From Gammaproteobacteria bacterium (lineage in GTDB: Bacteria; Pseudomonadota; Gammaproteobacteria; GCA-002705445; GCA-002716945): DNA of 35,826 nucleotides. A model generated the notes under the pieces. The model had not been told where the DNA came from. It did not search any database and worked only from the letters and a program-made list of their open reading frames with translations. The DNA lies in assembly GCA_002698665.1 (NCBI GenBank), contig NZZP01000006.1:1-35826 (forward strand), read 5' to 3'. This document shows, piece after piece, positions 22,100 through 31,738 of the stretch. Numbering within the stretch: the first letter of the stretch is position 1; each line of letters starts with the position of its first letter. A program made the position numbers and the translations under genes.

Positions 22100-23746
22100 A
22101 TGAAGAATTTATGGTTAAAAAATTATCCACCACAGGTTAGACATAATATTGATGAGTTAAAATATGACTCACTTTCAGATTTAATGGTAAATACTTCAAA
22201 AATCTATGGCAATAAAATCGCATTTACAAATCTAAAAACTAAAATCTCATACAAAAAACATATCGAATTATCTAAGGTTTTTGCCTCTAATCTTCAAAAA
22301 AAATGTAATGTTAGAAAAGGAGACAAGATTGCAATTATGTTGCCCAACTTATTAACATACCCAGTTGCTTTGTTAGGATCATATCTAGCAGGAGCTATTA
22401 TTGTAAATATAAATCCTTTATATAAAAGCAGAGAAATAGAGGATGCTTTAAAAGACTCTGGAGCTGAGACTATTATTGTCCTAGATATATTTCTTTCTGA
22501 GCTTAATGAAGTTATTTCTAAAACAAAGATACAAAATGTAATAGTTTGTAAAGTAACTGATTTACTCAATCCCATAATGAAAATAGTAGTTGGGTTGGTT
22601 ATGCTTATAAAAAACCGAAAAATTAGCATAGAAAAAGAATATCTACCATTTTCTAAGATGCTAAAAAAGGAAACTAACTTGCTAGAAATCAAGTTAACAC
22701 ATGATGATATAGCATTATTACAATATACTGGTGGTACAACCGGGAAATCAAAAGCTGCAGTACTTACACATAGGAATATTCTTTCCAATATTCTTCAATT
22801 AGATTCGTGGGTTGAGCATATCATAAAAAAAGGTAATGAGAGCATTATTACCGCTTTGCCTTTGTATCACATATTTTCTTTCACAGTAAATCTAATGTAT
22901 TTTTATAGTATTGGCTCTAACAATATATTAGTAACAAATCCTAGAAATATAAAAGATTTTGTAAAAATACTGAAGAACAATAAATTCACTGTTATTACTG
23001 CAGTAAACACTCTATTTAATTTATTATTAAATAGTAGTAATTTCAAGAAGCTTGATTTTTCAAACTTAAAGTTTTCTGTTGGTGGCGGGATGTCTGTCTT
23101 GAGCTCAACTGCCAGTAAATGGAAGTCTGTTACAGGAGTAGAAATAACTCAAGGCTATGGTTTAACAGAAACCTCGCCTATAGTTTCTATAAATAAAATT
23201 AAAGATGCTTATAATGGAACTATAGGCTTGCCAGTTCCATCTACAGATATATCAATTAGAAATGATAACGGAGAGGAACTAAGTATCGACCAAGAAGGCG
23301 AGCTATGCATTAAAGGTCCGCAAGTTATGACGGGATACTATAACAATATTCAAGAAACCGAAAAATCATTTACAGATGATGGTTTTTTTAAAACAGGTGA
23401 TATTGCAACAGTAAATAGTGAGGGGTTTATTAAAATTGTTGACAGAAAAAAAGATATGATTATCTCATCTGGATACAACGTATATCCCAATGAAATCGAA
23501 GATTATGTATCTCAGCATCATGATGTAAGAGAGTGTGGGGTTATAGGTAAACCAGATTTAAACAGAGGAGAAAGTATTATCTTATATGTTGTTAGGTCAA
23601 ACTATTCTTTGTCAGAAAATGATATTATCTCTTTTTGTAAGAATGGTTTAACTGAATATAAAATCCCTAAAAAAGTTAAATTTATTGAGGAAATACCAAA
23701 GAATAATGTTGGTAAGATTCTCAGAAGGAAATTAAGAGAATTATAG
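22100..23746 (+). CDS. AMP-dependent long-chain acyl-CoA synthetase
   Basis: LLQYTGGTTGKSKAAVLTHRN AMP-binding motif, GYGLTETSP, DGFFKTGDIATVNSEGFIKIVDRKKDMIISSGYNVYPNEIED. Confidence 0.92.
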   Translation: MKNLWLKNYPPQVRHNIDELKYDSLSDLMVNTSKIYGNKIAFTNLKTKISYKKHIELSKVFASNLQKKCNVRKGDKIAIMLPNLLTYPVALLGSYLAGAIIVNINPLYKSREIEDALKDSGAETIIVLDIFLSELNEVISKTKIQNVIVCKVTDLLNPIMKIVVGLVMLIKNRKISIEKEYLPFSKMLKKETNLLEIKLTHDDIALLQYTGGTTGKSKAAVLTHRNILSNILQLDSWVEHIIKKGNESIITALPLYHIFSFTVNLMYFYSIGSNNILVTNPRNIKDFVKILKNNKFTVITAVNTLFNLLLNSSNFKKLDFSNLKFSVGGGMSVLSSTASKWKSVTGVEITQGYGLTETSPIVSINKIKDAYNGTIGLPVPSTDISIRNDNGEELSIDQEGELCIKGPQVMTGYYNNIQETEKSFTDDGFFKTGDIATVNSEGFIKIVDRKKDMIISSGYNVYPNEIEDYVSQHHDVRECGVIGKPDLNRGESIILYVVRSNYSLSENDIISFCKNGLTEYKIPKKVKFIEEIPKNNVGKILRRKLREL

Positions 23747-24790
23747 TTTTTCTTCAAATAAAACTAGATGATCAATTTCAGCCTTGATCCCTATTACTTC
23801 ATTTATTTCATGATTATGGTGACTAGGAGTGAAACAGAAAATATTTTCATTATTTTTGATTTTTAATTTATATAAAAACTCAGAGCCATAATAAACTTTT
23901 TCAACTATTTGGGCATTTTGTGTAGAATTATCGTCATGTATAATATCGTCAGGCCTTATCATAACATCTACAGTTGCTGATTTTTTATAACCTGATACAT
24001 CGCCAAATAACTTACCCAATCCTGTAGAAACATGATTGGCGCCAATTACATTGCCTTTAATAAAGGACCCTAAGCCACAAAAATTAGCAATTTCTCTTGT
24101 AAGAGGTTTATGGTAAAGGTTATATGGTGTATCATGTTGAATAATTTTTTTGTCACCCAAAAATGCTATTCTATCAGATAGTTGAAAGGCCTCTTTAATG
24201 TTATGAGTAATAACAATAGTAGTTATTTTTTCTTCTTTAAGGAGTTTTTTAACATCTCCTATGAGCTGTTCTTTTAATAATTCATCTAGAGCGCTAAATG
24301 GCTCATCTAATAATAAAATTTCTGGTTTTGGCGCCAGAGCTCTAGCGACTGCAATTCTTTGTTGTTGCCCTCCCGATAATTCATGAGGATATTTTTTTGA
24401 GATTTTACTTATATTGAGTAAGTCTAATAACCGATTAAGCCTCTGTTTTTTTTGATCATCGCTTTGATTAAATATTCCAAAAATGATATTTTCTTCACAA
24501 TTTAAGTGTGGAAACAGGGCCAAGTCTTGAAAAATAATACCTATATTTCTATCCTGTGGCTGAATCAGTGTATTTTCATTGTCTACAATCCTATCATTAA
24601 CTTTGATATATCCCGAGGTAGTTTTTTCAAAACCAGCTATCAGCCTTAATAAGGAGCTCTTGCCAGAAGCACTAGACCCAATGATAGATGTTATTTCATT
24701 ATTTGGAATAATTAAGTCTACCCCATCAAGAATTAGATTATTATTTAATTCAAGTGTTGCATTCTTAATTTCGAGTTTCAGTGTCTGCAT
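23741..24790 (-). CDS. fbpC: Fe(3+) ABC transporter ATP-binding protein
   Basis: SIIGSSASGKSSLLRLIAGFE Walker A, LSGGQQQRIAVARAL signature, LLLDEPFSALD; adjacent FbpB/FbpA-type genes. Confidence 0.88.
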   Translation of the reverse strand: MQTLKLEIKNATLELNNNLILDGVDLIIPNNEITSIIGSSASGKSSLLRLIAGFEKTTSGYIKVNDRIVDNENTLIQPQDRNIGIIFQDLALFPHLNCEENIIFGIFNQSDDQKKQRLNRLLDLLNISKISKKYPHELSGGQQQRIAVARALAPKPEILLLDEPFSALDELLKEQLIGDVKKLLKEEKITTIVITHNIKEAFQLSDRIAFLGDKKIIQHDTPYNLYHKPLTREIANFCGLGSFIKGNVIGANHVSTGLGKLFGDVSGYKKSATVDVMIRPDDIIHDDNSTQNAQIVEKVYYGSEFLYKLKIKNNENIFCFTPSHHNHEINEVIGIKAEIDHLVLFEEKL

Positions 24791-26405
24791 CTTTTTTGTT
24801 TATAGTATTATTTATCAATATTATAACAGGAATCATGCTGATTATAATCAACATCAACGCAGGAGTTGCTATATTAGATAATTGTTCAGCTTCAGCTAAC
24901 TCATAAATATGAATTGCTAATGTATCAAAGTTAAAAGGCCTGAGTATTAATGTAGCAGGAAGTTCTTTAACAATATCAACAAAAACAAGTATAAAGGCCG
25001 TCATTATGGAAAATTTCATCATAGGAAGATGAATATTTTTGAGAGTCATAAAAGTTGAATAACCAAATGACTTTACAGTAAGATCAATATTTTTTTTAAT
25101 TTTTAATAAACCTGACTCTGTTGCATTATATGATATGGTCGAAAATCTGACTAAATATGCTATTAATAAACCAATCAAAGAGCCACTCAAAAAGTATATT
25201 GGCTCATCAAATAATAATGTTTGTATATTATCTACCATAGTTAACAATAGTATAATACCCATAGCAATCACCACGCCAGGTATTGAATATCCCAAAGAAT
25301 ATATTTTTATAGATAATCTGGTTACAATGTTATTTGTAGATCTTTTAATATAAGAAGAATACATTGATATCGCTACAATCAGCAATGCGCCTAAACTAGC
25401 TAAGAAAATAGTATTAAATATAATCGTAGTAAAATAGAAATTCAGCATATATGAGTATGTATCTATTAACCAAAATAATATCTGTAAAACTGGAATAATA
25501 ATTCCAAGCATGCAGATTATAAGACACCACATAAATGCATAGGTACTTTTAGCTCCAGTTATTTTTTCAGCTTTAATATATTTTATTTTTTGCGAAGTAT
25601 GAAAATATTTACTTTTGCCTCTAGTGTAATTCTCTAAAATAATTACTATGAAAACAAAGGTAAGCAATATAGAGGCTAAATGAAGTGCGCTTGCTTCATC
25701 TTCGAGAAAGAACCAAGTTCGATAAATTCCTGTTGTAAATGTACTAACACCATAATATTCCATGGTCGCAAATTCAGCTAATGTTTCCATTAATACTAAA
25801 CTTAATCCTGCAATAATCCCTGGTCTTGCCAGTGGTAAGCTGACTTTTTTAAATAATTCTTTTTTGTTTAGTCCTAAAGATTTGCCAACTTCAAGCGCGC
25901 AGGAAGACTGTTCTGAAAAAGATGAATAGCATAGTAAGTATATGTATGGATATAAACATATACTGAGAATAAAAATCACCCCACCTATGTTTCTGACATC
26001 TATACTTTTATATATTAATGCTCCTGAATTAAAGAAATATTCAAAAAAGTCAAAAAATAAACCAGTTGGCTCAATTAATCCTGCATATATATATGCAGCT
26101 ATGTAAGTAGGTAATGCAATTGGTAGAACAAGGAGCCATTTGAAAACTCTTTTCCCTGGAAAATCATACATTGTAACAACCCATGCTGAGATTAATCCTA
26201 TTGCTGTGGCAGCAAAACCCACACATAACAAGATAATTAGTGTGTTATTTAGGTACTCTAATAATAAGGTATTAAATAAATGACTCCATATTTCAGTTGA
26301 AGGTGTCATTAGATATGAGAAAACAGTAATTATAGGGATAATTATTATTGTGATTATAGCTATTAAAAAAATTTGACCTTTGAAATCTTGTATATTACTA
26401 CGCAT
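24765..26405 (-). CDS. fbpB: Fe(3+) ABC transporter permease (duplicated permease)
   Basis: 546 aa with two permease EAA-like regions (KSLGLNKKELFKKVSLPLARPGI; KSFGYSTFMTLKNIHLPMMKFSI), typical of FbpB/SfuB. Confidence 0.88.
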   Translation of the reverse strand: MRSNIQDFKGQIFLIAIITIIIIPIITVFSYLMTPSTEIWSHLFNTLLLEYLNNTLIILLCVGFAATAIGLISAWVVTMYDFPGKRVFKWLLVLPIALPTYIAAYIYAGLIEPTGLFFDFFEYFFNSGALIYKSIDVRNIGGVIFILSICLYPYIYLLCYSSFSEQSSCALEVGKSLGLNKKELFKKVSLPLARPGIIAGLSLVLMETLAEFATMEYYGVSTFTTGIYRTWFFLEDEASALHLASILLTFVFIVIILENYTRGKSKYFHTSQKIKYIKAEKITGAKSTYAFMWCLIICMLGIIIPVLQILFWLIDTYSYMLNFYFTTIIFNTIFLASLGALLIVAISMYSSYIKRSTNNIVTRLSIKIYSLGYSIPGVVIAMGIILLLTMVDNIQTLLFDEPIYFLSGSLIGLLIAYLVRFSTISYNATESGLLKIKKNIDLTVKSFGYSTFMTLKNIHLPMMKFSIMTAFILVFVDIVKELPATLILRPFNFDTLAIHIYELAEAEQLSNIATPALMLIIISMIPVIILINNTINKKDADTETRN

Positions 26406-26408
26406 ATA

Positions 26409-27467
26409 TTATTGCCAATTAACTTCATCAAAGATTTTCACAGCTTTTATATTATTCTTGCCTAACTCATTCAAAGATAATGCATCTTGTTTGAAAGGAT
26501 ATCCCCAGCTTTGAACTACATCACTGACACTAACAGTATTTCTAATAGGGTATTCATGATTAGCATGAGCATATAATTCTTGTGCTTTCTCATCTGCCAG
26601 ATACTCAATGAACCTAATTGCATTATTTTTATTCTTTGAATATTTTGTTACTCCTGCACCACTTATATTAATATGCGCACCTCTATTGCTTTGGTTGGGA
26701 AAAAAAACTGATATTTGTTTAGCATATTTTCTCTCACTTTCTTTTTTTGATGTGATCCATTTTCCAAGATAGTATGTATTGACCAATGTTATATCACACT
26801 CACCTAAAACTACAGAGGTCATCTGAGTTCTATCATTACCTTTGGGTTTTTTTGAGAAATTATTTACAATTTTTTTTGCCCAGACTTTTGCTTCTTTTTC
26901 ACCTAAATGTGAAATTAAAGATGCTAATAATGATTGATTATATATATTATTTGATGATCTTATACAGATTCTTCCTTTCCATTTTGAATTTGCAAGATCT
27001 TCATAGGTAGATAATTCTGATTCATTAACTTTTTTCGGATTATACATAATCACTCTGGACCTAATCGACAAGCCAAACCATTGATTATCAATATCTTTCA
27101 GATGTGGTGGTATTAAAATTTTTAGTTTATCGGAGTCAATTGGTTGCAAGAGGTTCATTTTTTTTGCTTTATATAAATTTCCAGCATCTACTGTAAGTAA
27201 TACATCTGCCCTAGTATTAACACCTTCCTGCTCTATTCTTTTTTGAAGAGCCTTGCTCTTACCAGAAATGATATTTACTTTTATCCCAGTATCATTTTTA
27301 AAAGCTTCAATTAGTGGTTTAAGTAGGTAGCCTTTTCTAGCACTGTATACATTTACTTCATTTGAACCGTTTTTGTTTATTCCATAAGAGCTAGCATGAG
27401 CTATATTATAAAAATTACCAAAAAAAAGCGTACTAAGGACACCCATACTTATAATAATTTTTTTCAT
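26409..27467 (-). CDS. fbpA: Fe(3+) ABC transporter periplasmic binding protein
   Basis: Signal peptide, NVYSARKGYLLKPLIEAFKNDTGIKVNIISGKS, RADVLLTVDAGNL, VNTYYLGKW (YY iron-ligand motif). Confidence 0.9.
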   Translation of the reverse strand: MKKIIISMGVLSTLFFGNFYNIAHASSYGINKNGSNEVNVYSARKGYLLKPLIEAFKNDTGIKVNIISGKSKALQKRIEQEGVNTRADVLLTVDAGNLYKAKKMNLLQPIDSDKLKILIPPHLKDIDNQWFGLSIRSRVIMYNPKKVNESELSTYEDLANSKWKGRICIRSSNNIYNQSLLASLISHLGEKEAKVWAKKIVNNFSKKPKGNDRTQMTSVVLGECDITLVNTYYLGKWITSKKESERKYAKQISVFFPNQSNRGAHINISGAGVTKYSKNKNNAIRFIEYLADEKAQELYAHANHEYPIRNTVSVSDVVQSWGYPFKQDALSLNELGKNNIKAVKIFDEVNWQ

Positions 27468-27515
27468 TTATTTTTCTCCTAACATAGATTTATGAATATT
27501 AATCAACCTTCAAAC

Positions 27516-27534
27516 GCGAATGATTCTCATTATA
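27516..27534. promoter_or_regulatory. Fur-box-like site upstream of fbpABC
   Basis: gcgAATGATtctCATTATa matches 14 of 19 positions of GATAATGATAATCATTATC, including both AATGAT/CATTAT core arms. Located ~50 nt upstream of the fbpA start. Confidence 0.7.
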
Positions 27535-27646
27535 CACTCAGAAATATCATTTACAAAGCCTAAAAACATGCATATCAAGCAGAAAATACCTATGTTTATG
27601 TACCTTAAGTCATGTTATAGTTTTCAGTTGATTTAAAGGAAAAAAA

Positions 27647-28573
27647 ATGATGATGTCTGACCTGGAAGGGCAAATTTGGATGGACGGTAAGTTTTGTGAT
27701 TGGAAAGATGCCAAAATTCACATCTTAACCCATACTTTACACTATGGAACAGGTGTCTTTGAAGGTGTTAGAGCTTATGAAACTGACTCTGGACCAGCTA
27801 TATTTAGATTAGAAGACCATACAAAACGATTATTCGATTCAGCAAACTTAGTTGGTATGAAAATCCCTTATGATATTGAAATACTTATGCAAGCCCAGTG
27901 TGATTCAGTTTCAGAGAACAATTTAAAGAATGCATACATAAGGCCATTATGTTTTTATGGTAGTGAGGGCATGGGGTTAAGAGCTGATAATTTAAGGGTT
28001 CATTGCGCTATTTGTGCTTGGGATTGGGGCCCATATTTGGGGGCAGAGAAAATATTAAATGGTATAAGAGTTAAAGTTTCACCATTTCCAAAAAGGGATC
28101 CGGAGGCTATGTTGTATAAAGCCAAAGCGACAGGTAATTATATAAATTCTATGCTAGCTTTGAGAGATGCATTAGCATCTGGGTATGATGAAGCTTTAAT
28201 ATTAGATACAAATAATTGTGTGAATGAGGGCTCTGGTGAGAACTTCTTTATTATTAAAAATAACAAATTAATAACACCAGAATTAGTTACAGTGCTCGAT
28301 GGCATCACTAGAAAAACTATTATATCTTTAGCTGAAGAATTAGGTATAGAAACTGTTGAGAGGAAAATAGAGCTTAATGAGGTCTTTACAGCTGATGAAG
28401 CATTTTTTACGGGAACTGCAGCAGAAGTAACTCCGATTATTGAAATAGATACCACCAAAATAAATGATGGCAAACCAGGACATGTAACTAAAAAGCTTCA
28501 AGAAAATTATTTTAATCTAATCCGAGGAAGACATAATCATCATAGAGATTGGTTAACTCATGTTAAGATATAA
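27647..28573 (+). CDS. ilvE: Branched-chain amino acid aminotransferase
   Basis: HTLHYGTGVFEGVRAYET, YIRPLCFYG, YKAKATGNYINSMLA, EGSGENFF, TGTAAEVTPI. Confidence 0.97.
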   Translation: MMMSDLEGQIWMDGKFCDWKDAKIHILTHTLHYGTGVFEGVRAYETDSGPAIFRLEDHTKRLFDSANLVGMKIPYDIEILMQAQCDSVSENNLKNAYIRPLCFYGSEGMGLRADNLRVHCAICAWDWGPYLGAEKILNGIRVKVSPFPKRDPEAMLYKAKATGNYINSMLALRDALASGYDEALILDTNNCVNEGSGENFFIIKNNKLITPELVTVLDGITRKTIISLAEELGIETVERKIELNEVFTADEAFFTGTAAEVTPIIEIDTTKINDGKPGHVTKKLQENYFNLIRGRHNHHRDWLTHVKI

Positions 28574-28575
28574 AA

Positions 28576-29499
28576 ATGATACCAAAAAAGAAAATCTTAG
28601 TTATTGGAGATCTAATGTTAGATCGATATTGGATGGGAGAAGTAAATAGAATTTCACCAGAAGCACCTGTGCCAATTCTTGATGTTTCGAAATGTATAGA
28701 TAAGCCGGGTGGAGCTGCCAATGTTGCTTTGAATCTCTCTGACCTTGGAATGGATATTACCCTAACAGGCCTAACTGGTGATGATGAAGCATCAGCTAAA
28801 CTCAATGAATTATTATTAGCCTTAGATGTCAATTATATTCCTATGGTGGATTCAAATATTAGAACTACTATGAAATTGCGTGTTATAGATAAAAATAAGC
28901 AACTGATGAGAATAGACCACGAAGATATCAATGCCTCTAAGAAAATGATTCAATCATATAAAAAAATCCTACAATCGCAAAATTTTGATGGGATTATTGT
29001 TTCTGATTATGATAAAGGAGTAGTAAAGCCCATTATAAAAGATTTGTTATCTAAAACTAATAAAATGAATATAAAAGTATTTATTGACCCTAAAGGAGAT
29101 GATTTTAGTATTTATAAAGGTTGTTATCTTTTGAAACCTAATTTAAAAGAATTTGAAAATATCATGGGTAAATCTGCCACAACTGGAGAATTTAAAGAAA
29201 AAGGTGAAGCTCTTAGAACTCAGCTCTCTTTAACATATCTGCTGATTACTTTAGGAAAAGATGGAATGATGCTATTTGAAGATGGTAATATTACATCATA
29301 TAACGCCAATCAACTTGATGTTTATGATGTTACTGGAGCAGGTGATACAGTGATTTCAACATTATCCGCATATGTTATAGCTGGCGAGTTAATGTCTAAG
29401 GCTGTTGAAATGTCAAATATTGCAGCTGGCTTAAGCGTACAAAAACTCGGATCTACGAGTGTCTCACAAAGCGATTTAGAAAATGCCAATAAAGAATAA
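28576..29499 (+). CDS. hldA: D-glycero-beta-D-manno-heptose-7-phosphate kinase (HldE N-domain equivalent, RfaE1)
   Basis: VIGDLMLDRYWMGEVNRISPEAPVPI, GGAANVALNLSDLG, VTGAGDTVISTLSAY. Confidence 0.92.
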   Translation: MIPKKKILVIGDLMLDRYWMGEVNRISPEAPVPILDVSKCIDKPGGAANVALNLSDLGMDITLTGLTGDDEASAKLNELLLALDVNYIPMVDSNIRTTMKLRVIDKNKQLMRIDHEDINASKKMIQSYKKILQSQNFDGIIVSDYDKGVVKPIIKDLLSKTNKMNIKVFIDPKGDDFSIYKGCYLLKPNLKEFENIMGKSATTGEFKEKGEALRTQLSLTYLLITLGKDGMMLFEDGNITSYNANQLDVYDVTGAGDTVISTLSAYVIAGELMSKAVEMSNIAAGLSVQKLGSTSVSQSDLENANKE

Positions 29500-29968
29500 T
29501 AAATTAATTAACAATATTGACGACTTAAAAAATATATGTCAGCGACATAGTGCTGAAAATAAAAAAATAGTAATGACAAATGGATGTTTTGATATTATTC
29601 ATTCTGGCCATACACATATATTGCAGGAAGCAAAAAATCTAGGCGATATACTTATTGTCGCTATAAATAGTGATGCTTCTATTAAGAGAATAAAAACAGA
29701 GGCCAGACCTATTGTCAATGAAACCGATAGAGCTTATATATTGTCTTGTTTATCATCAACAGACTATATTTATATATTTAATGAAGATACTCCAGAAAAT
29801 TTAATTTGTCAGATATTGCCTGATATTCTTGTAAAAGGTTCAGATTATAAAGGCCAAAAAATTGCTGGCGAGGATTGTTTGTTAGAAAATAACAGAAAAG
29901 TTGTGCTTTTAGATTTAATACCGGACAAATCATCGACATCGATAATTAATAAAATATTAAATACTTAA
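29483..29968 (+). CDS. hldC: D-glycero-beta-D-manno-heptose 1-phosphate adenylyltransferase (HldE C-domain equivalent, RfaE2)
   Basis: VMTNGCFDIIHSGHTHILQEAKNLGDILIVAINSDASIKRIK, PDILVKGSDYK. Confidence 0.93.
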   Translation: MPIKNNKLINNIDDLKNICQRHSAENKKIVMTNGCFDIIHSGHTHILQEAKNLGDILIVAINSDASIKRIKTEARPIVNETDRAYILSCLSSTDYIYIFNEDTPENLICQILPDILVKGSDYKGQKIAGEDCLLENNRKVVLLDLIPDKSSTSIINKILNT

Positions 29969-30997
29969 TACTTCGTCTATTTTGTTAATAACATCACTCG
30001 GTTTAATTAAATCCATTGCATTCTTATTCCGAATTCTCTCACCCCACTTAGCTTGCTCTATATTTTTATCATTATATTTCATTATTGCTTCTGGATATTT
30101 ATTAATAACAAAATTATTGTTTTTATATGGCCCTGTTCTATTTGGATTAGATGTAGCATATAGGCCAATTATGGGTTTTGATAACATTGACGCAATATGT
30201 AAAGTACCGGAATCTGGACCGATATATAGACGACAATTTCTCAACAGGTTATATAGATCAATTAAAGTTGTTTTACCTACGATATTTCTTATATATGAAC
30301 CATATGTTTCAAATATTTTGGCATTATCAATTTCATAATCACTATTACCACCTACTATTATTATATCTAAGGCATACTTTTTATGTATGTATTGGATTAT
30401 TTCTTTGTAATTGTCTTTTTTCCATTCTCTATAATTAAACCTTCGGATACTTGTGAATGGATTTATTACAATATATTTTTCATTTGAAATATTAGCCTTA
30501 AGATTATTTTCAGGAATACTTATATTCCAGTCAAGAGTCCTACTTTTTATACCAATTTTTTCTATAAAAGAGAAAAATACATCTAAAACATGCTTATTTG
30601 CTGAACAGTCGATAGTTTCATTAATAAATAACGAATGGAGATTTTTAGAATAATGACTATTGAATCCTACTTTCCTCGACGCATTTATGAATAGGCTTAT
30701 TAAGTTTGCTCTAAAGGACACTTGCATATGGAGTAAAATATCAAATGTACCTAATTTTCTTAGCTTAATCATAAATCTTATATTCTCTAGCCAGCTAGTT
30801 TTATCTAGGATTAAAAATTTAATATTTTTGATGTTTTTGACCAAGGAGTATTCTGTTTTATTAATAATCCATGTAATATCTAGTTTAGGGTCAAAACTTT
30901 GTAGCGTTTTAACTATTGGTATCATATGAGTGATATCTCCAATAGAAGATAAGCGTAAAATACATATTGATTTTTTTAAAATTGGAGTTTGAGACAT
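29957..30997 (-). CDS. Glycosyltransferase family 9, LPS heptosyltransferase
   Basis: ICILRLSSIGDITHMIPIV, YIGPDSGTLHIASMLSKPIIGLYATSNPNRTGP. Confidence 0.9.
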   Translation of the reverse strand: MSQTPILKKSICILRLSSIGDITHMIPIVKTLQSFDPKLDITWIINKTEYSLVKNIKNIKFLILDKTSWLENIRFMIKLRKLGTFDILLHMQVSFRANLISLFINASRKVGFNSHYSKNLHSLFINETIDCSANKHVLDVFFSFIEKIGIKSRTLDWNISIPENNLKANISNEKYIVINPFTSIRRFNYREWKKDNYKEIIQYIHKKYALDIIIVGGNSDYEIDNAKIFETYGSYIRNIVGKTTLIDLYNLLRNCRLYIGPDSGTLHIASMLSKPIIGLYATSNPNRTGPYKNNNFVINKYPEAIMKYNDKNIEQAKWGERIRNKNAMDLIKPSDVINKIDEVLSI

Positions 30998-31738
30998 AAT
31001 TTGGATATAGTTACAAAAAAAATTAATAATCAGTTTATATTTTATGATAAAGATATAGAAATTAACATAGAAGAATTATTTTTATCTAATGCATTTGAAT
31101 CATCTGAGAAAGAAAATGTCGTGTGGCTGAACAATGACACATGGGTTAAAAAGCATTATTTCCGTAAAGGAAAGATGTCTTTTCTTAATGATAACTATTT
31201 ATATTCGCGTCTTAAGCAAACAAGATCATATAGAGAGTTTGAAATACTTAATTATCTCTATAAGCATAATTTTGATACCTGCAAGCCATTGGTTGGTTGG
31301 GTGACATATAATGGAATCGCATATAAAGCTAATTTAGTTACAGAGGCGGTTCATGCAAGACCGTTAGATGAAATACTAAGTTTACTCTTTACAGGATTAG
31401 GGGTTGTTGATATGAGTATTTTTAATAGTTCAATTGTAAAATATGAAAGACCCACACTATTAAAGGAGATTGGCGCTAAAGTTGCGCAAATGCATAATCT
31501 AAATGTTTTTCATGGCGATTTGAATATCAGTAATATTTTAATATCTCGTGACCCTATTACTAATAAAAAGGTAGTATGGATATTAGATTTTGACAAGTCA
31601 TTTGTAAAAGATTTACGAGAAAAAGATAGAATGTCAAACTTAGATAGATTTTATAAATCATTAGTCAAAAATGGGTACTATCTTGATTCTGATTATACAG
31701 AATTTGTTACAGGTTATAACTCAGTAATTAATCGTTGA
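30989..31738 (+). CDS. kdkA: 3-deoxy-D-manno-octulosonic acid (Kdo) kinase
   Basis: RKGKMSFLNDNYLYSRLKQTRSYREFEILNYL, NVFHGDLNISNILI, WILDFDKSF; located between heptosyltransferase and waaA. Start is TTG at 30989 or in-frame TTG at 31001. Confidence 0.88.
   Translation: MRHNLDIVTKKINNQFIFYDKDIEINIEELFLSNAFESSEKENVVWLNNDTWVKKHYFRKGKMSFLNDNYLYSRLKQTRSYREFEILNYLYKHNFDTCKPLVGWVTYNGIAYKANLVTEAVHARPLDEILSLLFTGLGVVDMSIFNSSIVKYERPTLLKEIGAKVAQMHNLNVFHGDLNISNILISRDPITNKKVVWILDFDKSFVKDLREKDRMSNLDRFYKSLVKNGYYLDSDYTEFVTGYNSVINR

Noticed and set aside
26081-26098. Perfect palindrome ctgcatatatatatgcag
   Set aside because: Inside fbpB coding sequence and mostly AT dinucleotide; likely chance.
29982-30929. 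Four plus-strand ORFs opposite the heptosyltransferase
   Set aside because: All lie antisense to an intact GT9 gene and overlap each other; no homologous motifs.
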